Shown piece by piece: positions 45,440-53,301 of a stretch of DNA of 64,000 nucleotides. Below the pieces are notes generated by a model. It was given only the letters and a program-made list of their open reading frames with translations. It had not been told where the DNA came from and did no database searches. The position numbers and the translations under genes are program-made. Numbering within the stretch: position 1 is the stretch's first letter; each line of letters starts with the position of its first letter. The stretch comes from Lysinibacillus capsici (lineage in GTDB: Bacteria; Bacillota; Bacilli; Bacillales_A; Planococcaceae): positions 1-64,000 of the forward strand of contig NZ_PXXX01000002.1 of NCBI RefSeq assembly GCF_003367505.1, in the 5' to 3' direction.

Positions 45440-46231
45440 ATGACATTAGAAGCGAAAAAAGTATCATTCTCCATTTACGATCAGCGTATACTGCATGATG
45501 TAAGCATTCAAATAAAAGAAAAGCAATTTGTTGGATTAATTGGTCCTAATGGGAGCGGAAAATCAACATTGTTAAAAAATATGTATCGTCTCCTAAAACC
45601 TGAAAGTGGATCAGTAGTATTAAATGAGCAAGATATATTAAAGCAATCAAGTAAAGCAATTGCGAAAAATTTGGCTGTTGTAAGCCAAGAGACACCCGTA
45701 TTATTTGATTTCACTGTGCATGATTTAGTCAGTATGGGAAGAACCCCACATAAAAAGCTGTTAGAGCTTGATCAAGAGAAAGATTTTCAAATTGTTAAAG
45801 AGGCTCTTAGGCAAACGGGCATATCGCATTTAGAGAAACGAAGCTTTAGTTCGCTTTCTGGTGGCGAGAAAAAACGTGTCATGGTTGCAAGGGCACTCGC
45901 TCAACAAGCACAGATATTAATATTAGATGAGCCGACGAATCATTTAGATATTCAACATCAACTTCAACTTATGGATTTAATTCAGACTTTGCATTTAACC
46001 GTAGTAGCAGCTTTACATGATTTGAATATTGCTGCTATGTATTGCGATCAAATTTACGTTTTACAGCAAGGGCGAATAGTTTGTCATGGTACACCAGAGG
46101 AAGTACTTACGCCAACAGTGCTGCAAGATGTATTTGGTGTTTTTGCGGATATTCAAATACATCCAATGACAGGGAAGCCGTATCTTACATATGTTCCTGA
46201 ACAGTTCACTAAGGGGTTTAGCCAAATATAG
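45440..46231 (+). CDS. btuD: BtuD-type ATPase for cobalamin uptake
   Basis: A 263-residue FecE-type ATPase. Walker A GPNGSGKSTLLKN, signature SSLSGGEKKRVMVAR and Walker B LILDEPTNHLD are intact. It lies 5 bp after btuC and shares GRTPHKK and spacing with the ATPase at 14052, which indicates a paralogous pair. Its cobalamin assignment rests on the riboswitch, not on the sequence of this protein itself. Confidence 0.9.
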   Translation: MTLEAKKVSFSIYDQRILHDVSIQIKEKQFVGLIGPNGSGKSTLLKNMYRLLKPESGSVVLNEQDILKQSSKAIAKNLAVVSQETPVLFDFTVHDLVSMGRTPHKKLLELDQEKDFQIVKEALRQTGISHLEKRSFSSLSGGEKKRVMVARALAQQAQILILDEPTNHLDIQHQLQLMDLIQTLHLTVVAALHDLNIAAMYCDQIYVLQQGRIVCHGTPEEVLTPTVLQDVFGVFADIQIHPMTGKPYLTYVPEQFTKGFSQI

Positions 46232-46283
46232 AAAAGTGTCATCTTCTATTAGATACATAAAACATCCTTTAAGGAGTGACTGT

Positions 46284-47141
46284 ATGCAAATAGCCTTTAC
46301 GAAAATGCATGGTATTGGTAACAGCTATATCTACCTTGATCTTTTCCAACATGATTACAAGGAAGATATCTTTTGTGAATTGGCTCAAAAAATGGCCAAT
46401 GTCCATACTGGTATTGGCTCAGATGGATTGATTATTATCCAACCCTCTAAAATTGCTGACTGTGGTATGCGTGTATTTAATAAAGATGGATCTGAGGGGA
46501 CAAATTGTGGTAACGGTCTTCGCTGTGTTGCTAAGTATATTTTTGAACGTCATATTGTACGACAAGAGCTAATTACGATTGAAACGAAATCCGGGATTAT
46601 GCTGGCACAGGTAGTGGTGCAAGACAATCGTGTAATAGAAGTGATTGTCGATATGGGCAAACCTCTCTTATTGCGCAAAGACATTCCGATGTTAGGAAAC
46701 CCAAATGAGCTTGTCATCAATGAAATATTTCCTTTACCCCAACAATCTCTTTTAGTAACAGCTTTGTTTTTGGGCAATCCCAATACCGTAGTTTTTGTGA
46801 ATGCGATCGAGCAAGCACCATTAAGAACATTAGGCGGTATTATAGCAAACGATATGAGATTTCCTTATCGTTGCAATGTTGAGTTTGTAGAGGTTGTTCA
46901 TGAGAAGGCATTAAAATGCTGCGTTTGGGAACGAGGTTCGGGTATAACAGAGGCATGTGGGACAGGTGCTTGTGCAGCGGTAGTGGCTGCTATATTAAAT
47001 GGTTTTTGTCAGAAGGAAGAAGAGATAGTAGTCCAACTTAGGGGCGGTGACTTAGTCATTCGATGGGCTGACAATGACCATATCTGGATGCGTGGACCTG
47101 CAGAATTTATAGCGGATGGTATTTATGAATTTTTATCTTAA
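46284..47141 (+). CDS. dapF: Diaminopimelate epimerase DapF
   Basis: A 285-residue epimerase that interconverts LL- and meso-diaminopimelate for lysine and wall synthesis. The two catalytic cysteines are in FNKDGSEGTNCGNGLRC and GSGITEACGTGACA, and the length fits B. subtilis DapF (284). I start at ATG 46284, 7 nt after AAGGAG; the frame extending back to 46191 overlaps the ATPase gene. Its place behind the B12 transporter is not a usual dapF neighbourhood. A CntK-like histidine racemase for an opine metallophore is possible in this fold, but no CntL or CntM gene is near. Confidence 0.88.
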   Translation: MQIAFTKMHGIGNSYIYLDLFQHDYKEDIFCELAQKMANVHTGIGSDGLIIIQPSKIADCGMRVFNKDGSEGTNCGNGLRCVAKYIFERHIVRQELITIETKSGIMLAQVVVQDNRVIEVIVDMGKPLLLRKDIPMLGNPNELVINEIFPLPQQSLLVTALFLGNPNTVVFVNAIEQAPLRTLGGIIANDMRFPYRCNVEFVEVVHEKALKCCVWERGSGITEACGTGACAAVVAAILNGFCQKEEEIVVQLRGGDLVIRWADNDHIWMRGPAEFIADGIYEFLS

Positions 47142-47178
47142 TTACTCCCATTTCATGCCATTTTAAATAAATGAATAC

Positions 47179-47208
47179 AGGACGCCTCCGATTTAAGAGT
47201 GGCGTCCT
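47179..47208. terminator. Hairpin between dapF and the SMR pair
   Basis: AGGACGCC and GGCGTCCT form an 8-bp stem over a 14-base loop. The T-tail is weak on both strands. Confidence 0.5.
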
Positions 47209-47222
47209 ATATTGTAAAGCCA

Positions 47223-47537
47223 TTAAGATACTGCTTTTAAGCCTGCTACACCTATGATAATTGCTATGATACTGATAATACGTGATAGATTTTTAGATTC
47301 GCCAAAGAAAATGATATTTACGAGTACAGCTCCAACAGTACCAATTCCTACCCAAACAACATAGGCAATGCTTAACTGCAAATAGTTGAAGGATGCATAT
47401 AAAAGGGCAAAAGACACACCAAAACCACCAATATAAAACATTAAGTTTCGTAATGTTTTATGCTGACTATAGAAGCGTAAGCCAACCACACCTATAATTT
47501 CAGACAATGCAGCTAAGATAATAAGTATCCAACCCAT
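47223..47537 (-). CDS. SMR-family efflux subunit (YkkD-like)
   Basis: A 104-residue four-helix small multidrug resistance protein. The membrane-embedded Glu is in LAALSEIIGVVGLRF, and the AYVVWVGIGTVGAVLVNIIFFGE loop is the family signature (about 105 residues). It is the second gene of a coupled pair: the start ATG shares its A with the stop of the gene upstream. Paired SMR proteins (YkkCD, EbrAB) work as heterodimers with opposite orientation in the membrane. Candidate substrates are cationic dyes, quaternary ammonium or guanidinium. Confidence 0.9.
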   Translation of the reverse strand: MGWILIILAALSEIIGVVGLRFYSQHKTLRNLMFYIGGFGVSFALLYASFNYLQLSIAYVVWVGIGTVGAVLVNIIFFGESKNLSRIISIIAIIIGVAGLKAVS

Positions 47538-47890
47538 TATACATTCTCTCCTTTCGTTTGCATCTGCTCTTTAGAGGAATTATCCGCTAATTTTAGACCA
47601 ATCACACCTAATAATAAAATAATCATGAACAGTCCTTTAATGGCATTAAATTCTCCTTCGAAAATGAAAATATCCATTAATGTGGTACCGATTGCACCTG
47701 CTCCAGCGAAAATAGCGTAGACTGTACCAGTAGGTAAGCTCTCACAAGCCTTCGATAAGAAATGAAAATCTATAGCAATGATTGTCACAATAATTATCCA
47801 ATGCCACCATGAGCTTGCTACGTTAAAGCCAAATACCCAAAGCAATTCAAATAAACTTGTTAAAACGACGTACATCCATTCTTTTTTCAT
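47537..47890 (-). CDS. SMR-family efflux subunit (YkkC-like)
   Basis: A 117-residue SMR protein with four helices. The conserved Glu is in LTSLFELLWVFGFN, and GTVYAIFAGAGAIGTTLMDI is the family loop. It has a charged tail (KEQMQTKGENV). I start at ATG 47890, 8 nt after AAAGGA; the 24-residue upstream extension crosses the TetR operator. It is coupled to the YkkD-like gene, so the two should form the heterodimeric pump. Confidence 0.9.
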   Translation of the reverse strand: MKKEWMYVVLTSLFELLWVFGFNVASSWWHWIIIVTIIAIDFHFLSKACESLPTGTVYAIFAGAGAIGTTLMDIFIFEGEFNAIKGLFMIILLLGVIGLKLADNSSKEQMQTKGENV

Positions 47891-47918
47891 CAATAAAATC
47901 CTTTCTATTAGGTAATAC

Positions 47919-47939
47919 AATGACTGACATTCAGTCATT
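47919..47939. promoter_or_regulatory. TetR-family operator in front of the SMR pair
   Basis: AATGACTGA-N3-TCAGTCATT is a perfect inverted repeat and is identical in both arms to the site at 48610. It lies 29 bp before the first SMR start and 26 bp from the tetR stop. Confidence 0.9.
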
Positions 47940-47964
47940 TTCGAGGTAAAAGAGAACGTCACTT

Positions 47965-48543
47965 TTATGGGTGACGTAGGCCAAGTGCGTGAGATAGGAA
48001 GTCTATAAGCTCAAGCTTGAGCAATTTCATTGTTTCGTCCTTGCTATCATCAAATAAATAAATTTGTTCAGCAGCAGATTCAATTAGACCAATCATCAGT
48101 TTAGCAGAACGTGTTGGGTCAATTGAATCACGTATCATTCCCTGTTGCTGGCCAGATAATAAGAAATGACTCATCCAGTCATAATAGGGTGCATATATAT
48201 TTTCCCATTCTTTTAAATGCTCAGTTTGCGCAATACCTGCATAAATAAGTGCAACGATATCTCCATAATCTTTCGTGATTAAGAAAACCATTTCCACAAC
48301 CTCTTCAAGTTGCTGTTCAAAGGGCTTATGACTTGAAATACCTTCATCTAAGGTAGCAATAATTCTTTCTACCATATTTTTTGCAATAGCAGGCATAACA
48401 GAAAGGCGTGATGGGAAATAAAGATAAAATGTTCCTTGAGCGATCCCAGCAGCTTTAACGATATCTGAAACTTTTGTTTTTTCTATACCTTTTTCTCGAA
48501 AAACCTCAATGGCAGCTTGAATAATTTTTTCTTCTTTTGACAT
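47965..48543 (-). CDS. TetR/AcrR-family repressor of the SMR pair
   Basis: A 192-residue repressor. The N-terminal helix-turn-helix reads KVSDIVKAAGIAQGTFYLYFPSR, the hallmark of the family; the C-terminal half is a helical ligand pocket. I start at ATG 48543, after GTGAGGGA. Two identical-arm operators flank the gene: one at 48610 (own promoter) and one at 47919 (SMR pair). This predicts simultaneous release of both when an inducer binds. The genes lie in the same direction, so part of the SMR transcript may also come from the tetR promoter. Confidence 0.9.
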   Translation of the reverse strand: MSKEEKIIQAAIEVFREKGIEKTKVSDIVKAAGIAQGTFYLYFPSRLSVMPAIAKNMVERIIATLDEGISSHKPFEQQLEEVVEMVFLITKDYGDIVALIYAGIAQTEHLKEWENIYAPYYDWMSHFLLSGQQQGMIRDSIDPTRSAKLMIGLIESAAEQIYLFDDSKDETMKLLKLELIDFLSHALGLRHP

Positions 48544-48609
48544 GCAATCCCTCACTTTTGCCTTACTTAATTATTATGTTATAGAATAAGAAAAATAATG
48601 TCAATAAAA

Positions 48610-48630
48610 AATGACTGATTATCAGTCATT
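48610..48630. promoter_or_regulatory. TetR-family operator upstream of tetR
   Basis: AATGACTGA-N3-TCAGTCATT (centre TTA), the same arms as the site at 47919 (centre CAT). It lies 67 bp before the tetR start, where it would give autoregulation. Confidence 0.9.
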
Positions 48631-48726
48631 TTTTATTATCCAATGTTCGTTCGTAATTCCACAATTATGCGAAGGAGTATATTTTCTATATTTCGGGGAA
48701 TTGTATAATTGAAAGGATTGATGACC

Positions 48727-48897
48727 ATGAAAGAAATTAAGTTTGCACAATTAGACCCGCAGCAACTAGAAAAAATTAATGAGCTTGAAGAAAAGATTGG
48801 TGTAACATTAGTTGCCTATGATGCTTCCTCCACACCATCACACGGTTCCGGCGCTTTTGAGTCAAATAATAGCACTACTACAAATCATCCATCATAA
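48727..48897 (+). CDS. Small hypothetical protein
   Basis: A 56-residue protein, MKEIKFAQLDPQQLEKINEL at the start, then a Ser/Thr/Asn-rich tail ending in HPS. ATG 48727 is 9 nt after AAAGGA; ATG 48721 is too close. A TATAAT hexamer at 48703-48708 lies in the right place for a -10 box only if transcription starts close to the ORF. There is no signal peptide. I do not recognise the family. It stands alone between tetR and the EndoQ-like gene. Confidence 0.55.
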   Translation: MKEIKFAQLDPQQLEKINELEEKIGVTLVAYDASSTPSHGSGAFESNNSTTTNHPS

Positions 48898-48969
48898 TGA
48901 AGTGAGAAATGCCTTGCAGTAATGTAAGGTATTTTCGTTTTATAGAATGTATTTAAAGGAGTGTTTGAA

Positions 48970-50136
48970 TTGAATGAATTCTATGCTGATTTACATATTC
49001 ATATTGGACGTACTTCTAGTGGAAGGGCAGTGAAAATTACTGGCAGTAAAACGTTAACATTAGCACGAATTTTAGAGACGGCTAGTGCAAGAAAGGGATT
49101 AGACATCATTGGGATCATTGACTGTCACTCACCTGAAGTAATCGAAGAAATGGTGAGGATGATTGAACACGGAGAACTACAAGAACTTAAAGAAGGTGGT
49201 CTGCGATTTCAGGAAACAACTTTAATTCCCGGATCAGAGATCGAAATTTATGATCAACATTGTCAGGGTCCTATTCATGTGCTTGCTTACTTTCCTACAC
49301 TAGAGCTCATGAAGCTGTTCTCAGAATGGATGTCACAACATATGAAGAATATCCATTTAAGTTCACAGCGTATTTATTGTGATGGTCAGACCTTGCAGCA
49401 AAAGGTACATGAATTGGGAGGTATTTTTATTCCTGCACATGTATTTACACCATTTAAAAGCTTGTTTGGCAAAGGGGTTCGTCGAAGTTTAACTGAAGTC
49501 TTTGATCCGCAGCTTATTGATGGTATTGAATTAGGTTTAAGCTCTGATACAAATATGGTAAGTCATATTAAAGAATTACAAGCATATACATTCGTTAGCA
49601 ATTCTGATGCACATTCGCTTGGGAAATTAGCACGAGAGTATCAAAAGTTACGATTAGCAGAAGCGAATTTTACAGAATTAAAAATGGCCCTGCATGAGCA
49701 AGAGGGACGAGCGGTAATAGCCAATTATGGCCTAAACCCTTTGCTTGGCAAATATCATCAAACAGTTTGTGCAAAATGTAGTCAACAGCTAAGTAAAGAG
49801 GCTACCATTTGTACAAGATGTGGGAGTACTCAAATTATAAAGGGAGTAGCTACCCGTATACAGGAGCTATCTGAAGACTTTCCCAATAAACGAAATAGAC
49901 CACCTTATATTCATCAGATACCACTTGATTTCATTCCAGGTATTGGTCCTAAAATGATGGAACGTTTAATCGAAGCATTTGGTACAGAAATGAATATTTT
50001 GCATCGTGTAACAATCGACCAGCTTGAACAAATTGTGCCACATAAACTAGCCCATTTAATCGATTTAGCGAGAAAGGGCCAATTAGCCATTGAAGTTGGT
50101 GGTGGTGGGATTTATGGAAAGATACAGGTTAATTAG
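48970..50136 (+). CDS. Endonuclease Q-like PHP-domain protein (YqxK-like)
   Basis: A 388-residue protein with an N-terminal PHP metal-dependent domain (YADLHIHIGRT, IIDCHSPEV, SNSDAHSLG), a four-cysteine zinc ribbon (VCAKCSQQ...ICTRCGST) and a C-terminal helix-hairpin-helix (FIPGIGPKMMERLIEAFG). This order matches endonuclease Q, which cuts DNA 5' to uracil, hypoxanthine and abasic sites in archaea and in some Bacillus species, and B. subtilis YqxK. I start at TTG 48970, 8 nt after AAAGGAG; GTG 48961 overlaps that site. DNA repair of deaminated bases is the likely role. Confidence 0.82.
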   Translation: MNEFYADLHIHIGRTSSGRAVKITGSKTLTLARILETASARKGLDIIGIIDCHSPEVIEEMVRMIEHGELQELKEGGLRFQETTLIPGSEIEIYDQHCQGPIHVLAYFPTLELMKLFSEWMSQHMKNIHLSSQRIYCDGQTLQQKVHELGGIFIPAHVFTPFKSLFGKGVRRSLTEVFDPQLIDGIELGLSSDTNMVSHIKELQAYTFVSNSDAHSLGKLAREYQKLRLAEANFTELKMALHEQEGRAVIANYGLNPLLGKYHQTVCAKCSQQLSKEATICTRCGSTQIIKGVATRIQELSEDFPNKRNRPPYIHQIPLDFIPGIGPKMMERLIEAFGTEMNILHRVTIDQLEQIVPHKLAHLIDLARKGQLAIEVGGGGIYGKIQVN

Positions 50137-50245
50137 ATAAAAAATGAAATGTTTCAAAAAGATTGTTGTAATTTAACCTATTTTTATCGTTCCTCTAGTA
50201 AAATAGTGAAAATAACGACTATTTTATAAGTAGAGGAGAGAGTAA

Positions 50246-51871
50246 ATGCGATTATCAAAGAAATTTCGTTTTTTAGCTTCAAGTGTATTGGCTTTGCAAT
50301 TAGCTATACCTGTAGCAGCTAGTGCAGAAGAAGGACAGGGTGACCATATAGCACCAAGTTGGGTTGTACAAACCGATTATGTGGCACTTGGTGATTCATT
50401 AGCACATGGGATGAATGAAGTAGGTGTAATTGGATTAGGCTATACCGATTTTATTGCACAGGCATTACAGCAAGACGGCTTCCTTACTTCCTTTAATAAG
50501 GGCTTTGCTATGTCAGGCTACACAACTAAAAATGTTTTAGCTGATCTACAAAATGATGTTGCAAAAACAGTGACTGGTTTTGGCTATACAGACGAACAGG
50601 CAAAGTTACGGGCTTCTATTAAAGAAGCTGAAATCATCACATTAACAGCTGGGGCAAATGATCTATTGCCAATATTAAAAGAATCTCAAGCAACGGGAAT
50701 TGACACTGTGGCTATCATAAAAGCTACTAAAGAAGCTGTATCGAACATTGCTACTATTCTATCTGAAATCAAAAAGATTAATCCACAAGCTGAAGTATAT
50801 GTAATGGGCTATTATAATTCCTTCCCATACTATAGTGAGAACTTACAAAAACAATTTAATTTGTTATTAGCTACATTGAATGCAACAATTAAAACAACTA
50901 CTGAAAAAGCGGGCGCTATTTTTGTTCCTACATATGATGTTGTTGCAAAGGATGTTGCCAACTATCTACCAAACCCTGAAAATATTCATTTAAGTGAAGC
51001 TGGTTATTTAGCAGTAGCAAATGAAGCATTTTTACCAATCATTAAAACAAGCTCTTTATGGGATGTCACGCAGGCTATTGGAGTAGAGGTAAAAGATCGT
51101 ACAACTGTTAAGGTTAGCTGGCAAGAAGCGACAGATAATGTAGGCGTAGCAAATTACCTTGTCTATGTGAATGGAAAATTAACTTCAACATTAAATGCTG
51201 ACACTACTACAATTACGCTCAAAGATTTAATAGAAAATACAACCTACAATGTATCTATCAAAGCAATTGATGCTGCTGGTAATGAAAGTGTTCAAAATCC
51301 TACAGTAACTTTCACTACGAAAGGAACAGTTAGCTTTACAGATACACAGAATCATTGGGCAAAAGATTATATTCAAACAGCTGCAAATATAGGTATAATG
51401 AACGGCTATACTGATGGGACATTTAGACCTGAGAGTAGTGTAACACGTGCCCAAGCTGCAGCTATTCTTGTAAGAAGCCTTGGCTTAACTACAGAAGAAA
51501 AAGCACCATTTACTGATATCGAAAATTATGATGCAGCAACACAGGCAGAAATTGCGGCAGCATATGTACATGGTCTTATTAAAGGAACAGATGGGAAATT
51601 TAAGCCTGGACACCCTGTGACACGCGCTCAATTAGCTTTAATGATTCATCGCGCTTATGAACAGCAATCTAATCAGCCGTATATTGCAAAAGGCGATGTG
51701 CCATTTGTAGATGTCGCTTCATATAATGCAGAAACCAAACGTGCAATCACAATGCTGTATGAATTAGGAATCGTGACAGGGGATGGAGGGAAATTTTCAC
51801 CTGAGGCTGTCACAACAAGAGGTCAAGCAGCTAAAATATTTACCAATCTTAGTCAGCTACTCATTCAATAA
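50246..51871 (+). CDS. S-layer-anchored SGNH hydrolase with FN3 and SLH domains
   Basis: A 541-residue exported protein. The signal peptide is FLASSVLALQLAIPVAASA. The SGNH/GDSL hydrolase domain (about 38-270) starts with VALGDSLAHGMNE and ends with ENIHLSEAGY, holding Ser and His of the catalytic set. A fibronectin type III domain (about 275-360) and three SLH repeats (FTDTQNHWAKDYIQTAANIGIM and two more, about 365-540) follow, so the enzyme is fixed to the cell-wall polymer. It would cleave an ester or acyl group at the surface; the substrate is unknown. The ribosome binding site is GAGGAGAG. Confidence 0.9.
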   Translation: MRLSKKFRFLASSVLALQLAIPVAASAEEGQGDHIAPSWVVQTDYVALGDSLAHGMNEVGVIGLGYTDFIAQALQQDGFLTSFNKGFAMSGYTTKNVLADLQNDVAKTVTGFGYTDEQAKLRASIKEAEIITLTAGANDLLPILKESQATGIDTVAIIKATKEAVSNIATILSEIKKINPQAEVYVMGYYNSFPYYSENLQKQFNLLLATLNATIKTTTEKAGAIFVPTYDVVAKDVANYLPNPENIHLSEAGYLAVANEAFLPIIKTSSLWDVTQAIGVEVKDRTTVKVSWQEATDNVGVANYLVYVNGKLTSTLNADTTTITLKDLIENTTYNVSIKAIDAAGNESVQNPTVTFTTKGTVSFTDTQNHWAKDYIQTAANIGIMNGYTDGTFRPESSVTRAQAAAILVRSLGLTTEEKAPFTDIENYDAATQAEIAAAYVHGLIKGTDGKFKPGHPVTRAQLALMIHRAYEQQSNQPYIAKGDVPFVDVASYNAETKRAITMLYELGIVTGDGGKFSPEAVTTRGQAAKIFTNLSQLLIQ

Positions 51872-51876
51872 TCATT

Positions 51877-51908
51877 AAAAGGTAGGGGGATTTTCTCCTC
51901 TACCTTTT
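51877..51908 (+). terminator. Terminator of the SGNH/SLH gene
   Basis: AAAAGGTAGGGGGA pairs with TCCTCTACCTTTT through a short T-rich loop. Confidence 0.7.
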
Positions 51909-51958
51909 GATGTTTTCGTAAGAAACGAATATAGTCTATCTAAATAAAGGAGAATGGG

Positions 51959-52327
51959 ATGCTGTCATTTATATTATCTGCTAAAAGATTAGGAAAAGGA
52001 CTGTGGAGGTCCTTTAAACGTCCACAGTTCCTATCATTGTTTACTACACTATTTTTAATCATTCTATCAGGAACTCTATTCTACAAGGGGACAGAAGGAT
52101 GGTACTGGTTGGATGCCATGTATTTTGCTGTAGTGAGCTTAATTCCAACTGGAGTCGAAACAGGACTATATCCAACAACGGCTTATTCTAAAGTATTTAC
52201 AATGATTTATTTAATTGTTGGTACAGGAGTAATGTTTATCATGTTATTAATGCTGGGACGCTCTATCGTAGATTTTTCTCTGAATGAAGAAGAAAAAGAA
52301 GAGGTTAAAAAACGTTTGAAAAAGTAA
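51959..52327 (+). CDS. 2-TM ion-channel-like membrane protein with atypical filter
   Basis: A 122-residue protein with two hydrophobic helices (about 26-44 and 80-100) and a pore-like loop between them, the layout of Ion_trans_2/KcsA-type channels. The helix-pore segment YWLDAMYFAVVSLIPTGVETGLYP stands where K+ channels have TVGYG; here the sequence is PTGVETG, so the filter is not canonical. The N-terminus is basic, and the C-terminus is a charged coiled coil (NEEEKEEVKKRLKK). It is monocistronic after AAAGGAG. Whether it conducts ions is open. Confidence 0.75.
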   Translation: MLSFILSAKRLGKGLWRSFKRPQFLSLFTTLFLIILSGTLFYKGTEGWYWLDAMYFAVVSLIPTGVETGLYPTTAYSKVFTMIYLIVGTGVMFIMLLMLGRSIVDFSLNEEEKEEVKKRLKK

Positions 52328-52378
52328 AATAGCAGTACAATGAATTTTTTGGACGATTCATTGTACTGCTATTTTTTT
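52327..52378. terminator. Bidirectional terminator between the channel gene and yxcD
   Basis: An 18-bp stem (AAATAGCAGTACAATGAAT and its complement) with T-run on the plus strand and A-T-rich tail on the minus strand lies between convergent genes. Confidence 0.85.
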
Positions 52379-52380
52379 AT

Positions 52381-52668
52381 TTATGATAGTTTGGCAATAA
52401 TGCCTTCTTCGTCATCTAAAACTAGTTCAATCCCTGTCGAGAATGGATCACCGTGTAGAACATCCTTGATCCAAACACGTAAGGCACCAATCATGGCTGC
52501 TGTATTAAGCACCTCGATTTGACCGTTGACTTCGACCTCTGCACCAAAACCTGCATCATCCTCGTAAGTTAATTCAACAAGAACATCCTCAGGGCGAATG
52601 TTTTGATAGTAGGCTTGAGATAAACAAATAGCATTAATAATATCTTGTTCGTTGATTATTTGTGCCAT
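52381..52668 (-). CDS. yxcD: YxcD-family protein (DUF2653)
   Basis: A 95-residue acidic cytoplasmic protein. INEQDIINAICLSQAYYQN, ELTYEDDAGFGAEVEVNG and the tail IELVLDDEEGIIAKL fit the YxcD/DUF2653 family, which has no known function. Its start lies within the last codons of the upstream membrane-protein gene (13-bp overlap), so the two are probably one operon. Confidence 0.8.
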   Translation of the reverse strand: MAQIINEQDIINAICLSQAYYQNIRPEDVLVELTYEDDAGFGAEVEVNGQIEVLNTAAMIGALRVWIKDVLHGDPFSTGIELVLDDEEGIIAKLS

Positions 52669-53117
52669 TGTGCTTCCTCTTTGCGCTTTTTATCTTTAAA
52701 CATATTTATTATCTTCACAACAAGCATCACAATAACAACAATTGCTGCCACATTAATAAGTAAACCTAAAATATTCCCCAGTATACCCATACCACTAAAT
52801 AGACTACCGAATAATAATCCAGCAAGTCCGCCAAGCATTAATCCTTTCATCAGACCACCTGAGAAAAAACCACCTTTTTTAGTAGTATCTGCTTTATTAG
52901 TAGATGTTGAGTTGTTTTTATTTGTTGTTGCATTGTTTTGATCTTTAGTAGTATCCGATTTTTGGATATTCGAGCTATTATTATTGTTAGAGAAGCCTTT
53001 TTTACCCGATTTATAGGATTTAGCTTCTGCCGTTGGCGTATCAGAAATAAATAATGTTGCACCAACAGTCGAAAATATCAGTGTCGCTGCAAAAAGAGCG
53101 GCAAGAATTTTTTTCAT
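52656..53117 (-). CDS. Exported or membrane protein with Gly-rich helices
   Basis: A 153-residue protein with a signal-like N-terminus (KKILAALFAATLIFSTVGATL, AEAKS), an Asn/Ser/Thr/Lys low-complexity stretch (about 45-85), and a Gly-rich hydrophobic region (FFSGGLMKGLMLGGLAGLLFGSLF) followed by a further helix and a basic tail. The Gly-rich part resembles that of Tim44-like preproteins. I start at ATG 53117, 10 nt after GGAGG. It is upstream of and overlaps yxcD. The function is unknown. Confidence 0.7.
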   Translation of the reverse strand: MKKILAALFAATLIFSTVGATLFISDTPTAEAKSYKSGKKGFSNNNNSSNIQKSDTTKDQNNATTNKNNSTSTNKADTTKKGGFFSGGLMKGLMLGGLAGLLFGSLFSGMGILGNILGLLINVAAIVVIVMLVVKIINMFKDKKRKEEAQWHK

Positions 53118-53301
53118 TACATACATTCCTCCAATATAATTTTTAATCTAATCATAAACTAGTTCTTATATAGTAATATTACATGAACTATATTAAAAAA
53201 TAAAACAAACGCTTTCAAAAATTAAGCTATATCAAAAAATATGGACAAATAGTGGCAGATGTAATGATTGTAGAAATTATGCAATAGGAAGGAGTGAAAA
53301 A

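Noticed and set aside
46191..47141. DapF as CntK-like histidine racemase for an opine metallophore
   Set aside because: No nicotianamine-synthase-like or opine dehydrogenase gene is near, and the cysteines and length fit ordinary DapF.
53205..53218. Possible CcpA cre site (AACAAACGCTTTCA) upstream of the DUF218 gene
   Set aside because: Three of 14 positions disagree, including the invariant TG at the left end, so it is close to chance.
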